Positions 56,955 to 64,000 of a stretch of DNA of 64,000 nt are shown in pieces. Source of the DNA: Paracamarosporium sp. OC-R06-R3 (taxonomy: Eukaryota; Ascomycota; Dothideomycetes; Pleosporales; Didymosphaeriaceae); NCBI GenBank assembly GCA_019828545.1, contig JACVRA010000050.1:744001-808000 (forward strand), in the 5' to 3' direction. The position numbers and the translations under genes are program-made. The notes below the pieces were generated by a model. It was not told the DNA's origin and searched no databases. It was given only the letters and a program-made list of their open reading frames with translations. Every line of letters starts with the position of its first letter. Position 1 is the first letter of the stretch.

Positions 56955-58024
56955 ACTACAATACAATCATGAATGCCCTGCACAAAAGTTCGCATACAAC
57001 GTTTACCCGAATCGCTTATCTGGGTGAGATATAAGGGTGTCGGGAGCGGGTTCCCGTGTCCGACTAGCTTTTGATAGGATAGTCAGAAGTTTGTACGATC
57101 CTTGAGGGTCTTCTACTCGCACGGGTGTCGCCGAGCCAGTAAACGACCACTTGAAGGATCTATTTTAACCCGCACCGCTGCGCCGCATTTTCGCCCCATC
57201 ACGGTGCACGCCTTGCCCCATACAGACAAATTTTCGCATTATTCAACGTGATCTGGGATGCGGCACAGCCGTACGGTGACTGGCCTAGCGGCTTCGTAGG
57301 CAGACCAGCTGGCTCGCCTATGTCTGCCAATGCGTGCTGGATAGGGGCCACGAGTGTCTTCTGCACAGCATTAGTGAGACAGTGAATCTTGACCCTAAGG
57401 GGAAATTTACTTGCGACTACGTAGTGTGCAACACGAATACAGATCAAAGCCACGGCCGTAGTGGCTAGTTATCCAGATACTTTCTTGAGGAAAGTTGCGA
57501 CATCATAACTTTAGACACGGTGTGCACCGCTAGGGCATCTGTTTCGCAATATAAGCCAAGCAAGGATAGCTGTCCAAGCCTTGACCATAACAGTCTAGGC
57601 GCATTGGTCTAATTGGACCTTTCGCGCGACTCCAAATCCATATTCTGCGAAGAATGTTTCCAGAACAAATATCTACCATGACGTACGCACTCCGAAAAAG
57701 ACCACCCATCTGCAGTGTCCTTTGGCATGAAACCACTCCTCACTGAAGTCTGAGAAAAGGCGGTAATATCGTGCGAGGTACGGTGCGGCCCACGTACGCA
57801 CTGCCCAGAATGTCAATCCTGCGAGAGCCCGCGGTTTACGCCCGAGTCGCGACCCACACCAGCCTCAACGGCGATCACTTAGGGCATAAGCCCTACTCAT
57901 CAGCTCGCAAGGGTACGCAGTCGAGTCAAGGTGCGTCTGTCGAAATGAGGGCCAGCAACCTTATATCTGCGCGTCGCGCGAAATTTCTCACGTTGGAGCA
58001 CGTCTGCGTTCCCCAGCTTTCACC
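56955..58024. other. 1.07-kb gene-free stretch
   Basis: Promoter side of the ABC transporter. A plus-strand frame at 57771-58028 ends just past the transporter's start in another frame and looks like chance. No tRNA-like B box or repeat noted. Confidence 0.5.
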
Positions 58025-60836
58025 ATGAGTTCCTCTCGCAATTCCAAGGATGCCACAACGTCCATTCCTACTTCTGTCGATTCAGCAGAAGCGACATCGA
58101 TACCGACAGAGGTTCCTGCGGAAGGAGTCCCTTCGTCCAATGGCCAGATGTACAGCAACTTTTCCACTTTGGAATCCGCCGGTTCATATCGCGAGTTGAA
58201 CAGCTCGACGACGGGATGCTACGCAGAAAATGGTTCTATGCCTATCCTGCTTGCCGACAAAGATTTATGCAATCTGGGATTCTTCTGTCCCAACAGCACG
58301 GACAATGCGCCGCCACAGTACAGCTGCCATGTATTTGCTTGTTGGACCACGGGACTGACAATCATCCAGATACTGTCCGCCGTCTTTCGAATGCCAGGCT
58401 CAAAGAATGACGGGAGACGACTGTCTAGCACAAGGCCTCCTTGAGCCTGTCGTATGTCCAGGTGGATACTACTGCCCCAAAGGGGGAAAAGAACAAATCG
58501 AGTGCCCGAAAGGTAAGCGACCACCGTGCCTCATTTTGTGCACGCTAAATCCTATTTTCAGGCAGTTATTGTCCAGTTGGGAGCTACGAACCCTGGTCGT
58601 GTGCATTCGGCGCGATATGTCCAGCGAAGTCGCAGCGCCAGATTGTCACCATGCCATTCGGCTTTATGATTGCTTTCGACATTGTGCTTGGAATTATCGT
58701 CGGCCTGGGATTCTTCATCTCTGCGTGGAGAAAAGGCAAGAAGAAGAATTATTCCGCGCTGCCTAACCCAGAAAAAGATCTGGATGGTGACGATATTGAG
58801 CTCATCACCAAGGGAAGCAAAGACGCTGACGACCACGATGATTTGAGCGCGAACCCAGACTTCCAGGTGTTTATGCGGTACATCTCGCGGCTCATCAAAA
58901 CGAAGGATGTCGGTCTCTCGTTTGATTTCGAAGGCTTGGAGTTCGAACCCCAGCCTGGAAAGAGGATCTTGAAGGGTGTCAGCGGATACATTCAGAGCGG
59001 TTCCATGTGGGCTGTTATGGGAGGTTCCGGTGCCGGAAAATCTACGTTCTTCAATGTGCTTATGGGAAAGACTCGTCACACCGGCGGGTTAATCAAGGTT
59101 AATGGTCACCCCAAGGATATGGCCAAGTACAAGAAGTTGATCGGTTTTGTTCCCCAAGACGACATTGTCATACCCGAACTTACTGTTCGAGAGAACATCC
59201 TTCACTCCGCACGATGCAGGTTACCAATGACCTGGAAGGACAAAGATATTCAGGCTTATGTGGATGCGCTCATCTCCTGTATCGGTCTCAGCCACGTCCA
59301 GCATTCGCTTGTCGGCGATGCCAATAAGCCTGTGGTCTCCGGTGGACAAAGGAAGCGTGTCAGTATTGGAATGGAATTGGCAGCCGCCCCTATGTGTATA
59401 TTCCTGGACGAGCCGACATCAGGTCTTGACGCCACCTCTGCGTCGTCGATTATGAGGCTGCTTAAAGCGATTACCAAGCTTGGCGTCACTACTATTACCA
59501 TTATTCACCAACCTCGCGAGCAGATCTTCAACGGTTTCGACAACATCCTGCTTCTCGGTCTTGGTAGCGAGATTTACGCCGGTCCTACTAGCGAGGCTCC
59601 CGGATACTTTGATTCCCTAGGCTTCAAGTTCCCATCTCGCGCAAATCCTGCTGACATTATCATGGACATCATCAACGGCGAAGGAGGCGAATACAGAGAA
59701 GATCACGCAATGTCAGAAACGCCTGTCGCTAGACTCATCGAGAATTGGCGTACTCGTCATCAGCGCGAAGCACCAACATACGATGCCCCGCCACCGCAGC
59801 ATCTGCTTCCCGAAGATGCTTATGGCTCGCCTGAAGAATCGTACCAAGATACACTGGCTGCGCCAAAACGTCCACGTCCCGTCTCGATCATCTCCACCGC
59901 CGATCAAGAGGCTGAATTGAAAAAAACAATGAAGAAGCGGGGGGCGTCCTGGTATGCGCAGGTGTACTACTGCTGCAAGCGTAGCATAACGCAACAAGTG
60001 AGACTCAAGAATAGCTTTTTCTTCGAAATCGGTACAGGTGCTTTGGCAGGTAGCATCATCGGTCTCAGTGCTTTCACCGCAGAGGGGCAGCTCTTCAAGG
60101 GAGTCTACCAAGGCAGTTTCTCCATGCTATCGCACGCTGTCAACTACACGTCTGCTCCGCAGCTCGGACTCCTCGGTGCCATGGCCATCGGATTGGCTGC
60201 CTCGGCGCCCGCTGTCAAGGTCTTTGGTGAAGAGAAGCTGATTTTCAACCGCGAGGCTTCGTCCGGTCACAGCATGAGCGCGTACTACATGGGCAAAATG
60301 GTGTCGGTATTGCCCAGGCTTTTCATCGCTAGTTTGCATTTCAGCGTCTTCATGGGCATCTTGGCTACGCCTTTGATGAGCTGGCCGGACATGTTCCTCG
60401 CCAACTTGCTCTACTTTTTCTGCGTCTACGGTCTTGCGTCCTGCATTGGTATGCTCGTCAAGCGTGAAGACGGACCTCTCCTTGCCGTCATGGCGAGTCT
60501 GATCATCGGTATTCTCGGCGGTGTGGCGCCTCCGCTAAGCAAGGTCAAATCGTGGAACGTCGAGTTCTTGTGGCGATTGAGTCCCGGTGTGTGGTTCACC
60601 GAATCGTACTTCAGCCAGTGCTTGCTTCCGCTCGATTACTTGTATATGCTGGACTTGGCGAAGGAAGCTACTGGATTTAACCTTGGACAGTACAGCTTGG
60701 ATATGGGGTAAGTTGCGTCCACATTGAAGTTCATCGCCTTGTACTAACGTTTCGTAGGATTCTTGTTGCGCTAGGAGTCGTGTACCGTGTTATTGCGTTC
60801 GTGCTGCTTGTCACTGTGCAGCGCAAGCGCGGCTGA
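58025..60836 (+). CDS. ABCG half transporter with N-terminal cysteine-rich region
   Basis: ATP-driven exporter of 886 aa in exons 58025-58317, 58370-58512, 58562-60707 and 60758-60836. Removing the 52-bp first intron gives the conserved PPQYCPPSFECQ; further Cys motifs follow (PVVCPGGYYCPKGG, SYCPVGSYEPWSC). These resemble the extracellular N-terminal part of plant-type ABCG proteins. One membrane segment comes next (PFGFMIAFDIVLGIIVGLGFF). The nucleotide-binding domain has Walker A GGSGAGKST, signature VSGGQRKRVSIG, Walker B CIFLDEPTSGLD and switch HQPREQIF. The C-terminal half carries about six membrane spans (EIGTGALAGSIIGLSAF to VVYRVIAFVLLVTVQRKRG). No signal peptide precedes the Cys-rich part with this start, so an upstream exon may be missing. 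The exported substrate is unknown. Confidence 0.9.
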
Positions 60837-61634
60837 ATGTTTTGAAGAGTCTGGATTTAATCGTAGCGTACATTGTCTGTTTTTTCCGGTCGTTGTTGCG
60901 TGTACCTGTTACGATATACCCCACGTGTTTGTAGTGCTGGAATGAGAATACGGTCTACCTCTAGAACCGCTTGTGATTTTCGAGAGGCAAAGCAAGTCGT
61001 CTCTATTCCTCCGTCGACACATTTCTCTTATCTTTTCCGAGTGCGTAACTTGTGGTTCGGTCCGGATAGCGTTGACCCTTGTACTGTGTGCTGTTCATGT
61101 CTCACGCCGAGGACTCAACCGCGATTCCCTCTCCCGACACAACAGTCGATCCATTCCAGAGAGATTGTTCCGTTCCATGCACAAAACAACACACTCCAGT
61201 ACCATCCTCTCCATCACGAACTGCCCGCCTCACCCACGCCTCGGACAAGACGAACCCCTCCACTCCACCGCTCTAAATAAGAAGGTTCTCAACCAGCACG
61301 GGGCCCATTCCCCACTATTCCCGCATTTTGTACAGCGAACCGCGCATACGCGAATCCGCGAGGCCCAAAACAGCACGCAACAGCGCAACCTAACGCACCA
61401 CACCGCCTTTTTAATTGGGTGGCGGGGACCTTCCCAGAACCTGCCAAAACGCCTACTTGTACCACCCGTTCGTTCTTCTGCTCTGCCACGCAAACCCTGC
61501 ATCTGACTGTCTGAGGCTCGCGACGCTTCCTGGTCTTGTCCTTCGTTTTTTCCTTTTTTCTTTGGGCGGTTCCGCTGAGTTGCTTGCTCGGGCCCGCTTG
61601 CGCCCGCGTACCGACCGTCTACGCGAACATCAGC
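60837..61634. other. Intergenic, no gene seen
   Basis: Between the ABC transporter and the two-pass membrane protein. The plus-strand frame 60973-61506 has no recognisable feature and overlaps another open frame. Confidence 0.45.
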
Positions 61635-62571
61635 ATGGGCCTCGGTGCGGCGTCGGTATTTGTGCTCAAGGCGGCGGCGGGGTGGATTGCGCTGGAGTGG
61701 ATGCTGCTTGCGGTGGTGGAGCGGGTTCCCAGGGTGCGGCCGGTGGTCGCTTTCATGAAGGTCGTCGAGGACTTCGCACTTGTCGCTGGTACAACGTTGT
61801 GCGCGCTGCTTGTTCTGCTGCCATCGTTTGTCTTTGTGGTGCTTGAGGTCTTTCGCTATGTCCAGGTGCGCAGTCGGGCACGGCCGATTAAGTCGGTCAC
61901 GGAGTATATGGAGCGCGTGGTGGATATTGTGAATGAATTGGATGCTATGGGGGAGCGGATGAGGATGGCTGCGCTGAGGTTGAATATGGGCGACACGGAG
62001 ACGATGGTATGAAGGGTTTGGATTTGTTTCAATGCAGGTCTAACAATTGACAGGAAGAACAGTATGAGGAGGTAGTGAGCGCACCTGAGCCGACCGCGGC
62101 GATTTTCCCCCAAAAATGCGGCAACGTCCTTCTTGCTGTCTGCCGGCACAGCGAGACACTGGAACGATTGTACTCTGCCTTGCAGCCGCCAGAGGTCGAC
62201 GTAAGTGCATATTGTTTGTATTTGAGGACAACGCTAACGGAGAAAAGGAACTCTTATACTGCGACTGCGACGACTTCGAGATCCGAGCCGAAAAGGTCAT
62301 TTCCCTGATCGGTATCCTGAAAGAATGTATGGAGCGTCAAACCGAGGTTGTCAAAAAGGTGGATGAATTATTGTAAGATTACATTATCTGTGAAGAAAAC
62401 GAGGAAAAATTAACAAATTCTAGTCCAACGATTTCGATTATTCCTGTTCCGGTACCTGTCGAATGTCCCGATGAGAGATCGATCGAAAAACCAATCGATA
62501 GTCCGATGATTCCACCATCGCACGGGTGCATTGAGGACGACATCGACGATAGCGGTTTCATGGATGATTAG
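61635..62571 (+). CDS. Two-pass membrane protein with long cytosolic tail, unrecognised
   Basis: Protein of 263 aa in four exons: 61635-62006, 62054-62200, 62248-62372, 62424-62571. All three introns are 47-51 bp and the phases close exactly, which is the main support for the gene. I start at MGLGAASVFVLKAAAG. The frame is open further up but only from a TTG. Two hydrophobic segments (ASVFVLKAAAGWIALEWMLLAVV and FALVAGTTLCALLVLLPSFVFVVLEVF) are followed by a helical stretch SVTEYMERVVDIVNELDAMGERMRMAALRLNMG. The tail then has a Cys pair (LLYCDCDDFEIRAEKVISL) and an acidic end with a PVPVPVE run. No family is known to me. Homologues in related species would confirm it. Confidence 0.65.
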
Positions 62572-62635
62572 AAACGAGAGTGTCGTTTATAGTCCTGGCT
62601 CCAGAACGGGTTCGCGCACGCCAGAAGATAAGAGA

Positions 62636-64000
62636 TTAAGCCGTCTTCCCGGGAACGGGATAGGTCGGAACGTTCTTCACTCCTCCAAATCCATTTGGCA
62701 ACAACCCAGCATAACCGGCACCGCGATCGATAAAAGGTGGAAGATCGGGCAAATACACGTTATCGAATGCAGGTGTTTGGTTGAGGTTAAAAAAGCGGAA
62801 GACGATGTCGAAGACTCCGAGGCTGGGAAAGCCTGAGAGGCCAGAGAGCGCACCTTGCGATCCAGCCGAGGTGTGACCTGCAGCGTGGTCGATAATAACG
62901 GTGGCTTTGTTCCCGAAAAATCTGCTGCGCATGTAGTAGCCACTGTCGAGCGGACAGAGTGGATCTGCTGTGTTACCTATAGCGAGCAATGTCAGCCTTC
63001 GGGCTCTGTTATATGGTAGTGCGCGATGTAGACTTACTGATGTAGAGGATTTGGCCAGATAGCTTGGAAATCAAAGACTTGCTCAGTTTTGGAAGGGGAA
63101 ATCGATTGACAGGTTTAATCTTCCATTCAGTGCAGTAGAGGTTGGTTTGTGCGAGCACTCCTCCGACGTTTGGTGAAGCCTTCAGCATCGCGGCCAGGTA
63201 TCCGTCAAAATCTTTCGCACTTCTCGGCACCGAAGCAGCATCTATGCAGATGCCTGCTTGGATATATTCAAATGGAGGAGTAACATCAAGTGGTGGGAGA
63301 GGCGGAGGTGGCGAGAAGATGATAGAAGAAGCAGTTTGTGTGCCACTGCCGGGAGAACCAGCCTCGATTTCTGCAAGCAGATCTGCAAGTATAGGGAAGA
63401 AGACGCCAGAATCAAGTACTACTGTAGACAGGAACCGGTGGAAAGCAGACCAATCGATGGGTTTGAAGCCTGGGCTCTTGAAAGGTGCCGACTTGAGCTT
63501 TTTGTCAATTGCATAGAAACGCGCCTTCAATTGCTGTACCGACGTTGAAGTACCCTTAAACGAACAGGCAGCTCCAGCAGCATTGCAGGTGATGAAGAAA
63601 GCGTTAAGGTCGAGCTCAAGATCGACGATGGAGTCGGGCTGGTTGTCGATAATGCTATATGCGACATCAGATCGCACAACCGCTACGACGGTTAGTTAGG
63701 TTTCAGAAAAACAACAGGCCGAGTGCTTACCATCCAGGACAAACTTTCCCACAGCTTCGGGATACAACGCAGCAAATGTATGTGCGGTATGAGTACCAGA
63801 TGAAAGGCCATGCCAGTGAACCTTCTTCTCGCCGATGGCTTTCATGACCGTATGAACGTCCACAGCACTAGGGTATGTCCCCATCCATTTCCCGGCATTG
63901 CCTCCCAATTTTTCACATTGTCTTGCGAATTTCTTTGCCCGTTCGCGATGGGCTGCTAGAGCGCTGCTCTTGGAACCAAGCACAGGCGGCTCAGAAGCAA
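62636..64000 (-). CDS. Alpha/beta hydrolase, TAP-like (tripeptidyl aminopeptidase C-terminal domain), 5' end outside window
   Basis: Peptidase-S33-type serine hydrolase cut by the right edge. Visible exons on the minus strand are 64000-63731, 63682-63038 and 62976-62636 (introns of 48 and 61 bp). The nucleophile elbow reads VHWHGLSSGTHTAHTFAALYPEAV, a G-x-S-x-G form of the usual GFSYGT. It is followed by VGKFVLDAVVRSDVAY, where the family has VLDGV. A helical lid follows, then the TAP_C domain with SNTADPLCPLDSGYYMRSRFFGNKATVIIDHAAGHTSAGS, which supplies the acid and catalytic His. A Pro-rich loop (SPPPPLPPLD) lies in the lid. The N-terminus and any signal peptide are not in view. Relatives are mostly secreted peptidases or proline iminopeptidase-like enzymes. 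Confidence 0.87.

Noticed and set aside
1..64000. tRNA or rRNA genes, CRISPR arrays, LTRs or transposase genes
   Set aside because: I scanned for tRNA B-box-like sequence, spaced direct repeats and transposase or reverse-transcriptase motifs and found none that hold up.

Overview
This is nuclear DNA of a filamentous ascomycete, most likely a dothideomycete and probably Pleosporales. The evidence is the short spliceosomal introns (mostly 47-65 bp, GT...AG with two clear GC...AG cases), monocistronic genes on both strands, and the gene families present (DUF2417, DUF726, F-box-like/2EXR, spherulin-4-like, Zn2Cys6 factor, fungal ABCG). The order assignment is inference. I see no RNA genes, CRISPR arrays or intact transposons. 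I assembled 27 protein-coding genes by joining exons by eye; in each case the splice phases close the reading frame.

Region 1 (1-9910) looks like a catabolic cluster. It holds the 3' end of an amidase, a HpPgdA-type polysaccharide deacetylase/cyclic-imidase-like hydrolase, a salicylate-hydroxylase-type FAD monooxygenase, a spherulin-4-like protein, a sugar-porter-type MFS transporter and a divergent 2-oxoglutarate/Fe(II) oxygenase. These enzyme classes match part of the nicotinate (hxn) catabolic set known from Aspergillus nidulans (HxnN, HxnM, HxnX, HxnP/HxnZ, HxnY). A tight group of GATA sites lies in the divergent promoter and fits nitrogen control. The homology to hxn is an inference from family class and order, and the left end of the putative cluster is outside the window.

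Region 2 (10106-18291) continues with a DHA1-type MFS transporter, a class I glutamine-amidotransferase-like protein, an NmrA/isoflavone-reductase-like protein and a divergent Zn2Cys6 transcription factor. A perfect 18-bp CCG/CGG palindrome sits between the last two. Region 3 (18292-21804) is gene-poor and carries one small secreted, tryptophan-rich protein.

Region 4 (21805-33222) is housekeeping: mitochondrial ribosomal protein mL54, a DUF2417 membrane protein, PP2A methylesterase Ppe1, the rRNA-processing factor Utp23, a large DUF726 protein and a short-chain dehydrogenase. Region 5 (33223-48582) alternates long gene-free stretches with a bilirubin-oxidase-like multicopper oxidase, an F-box-like protein, a large membrane protein, a secreted protein fusing a four-cysteine domain to an Aim6/PLC-like phosphodiesterase, and a small single-pass membrane protein.

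Region 6 (48583-64000) holds a carnitine-pathway dioxygenase (gamma-butyrobetaine or trimethyllysine hydroxylase), the thiamine pyrophosphate carrier Tpc1, a Tpa1/Ofd1 prolyl hydroxylase, a secreted lactonase-type beta-propeller, an ABCG half transporter with an extracellular cysteine-rich region, an unknown two-pass membrane protein and, cut by the right edge, a TAP-like alpha/beta hydrolase.
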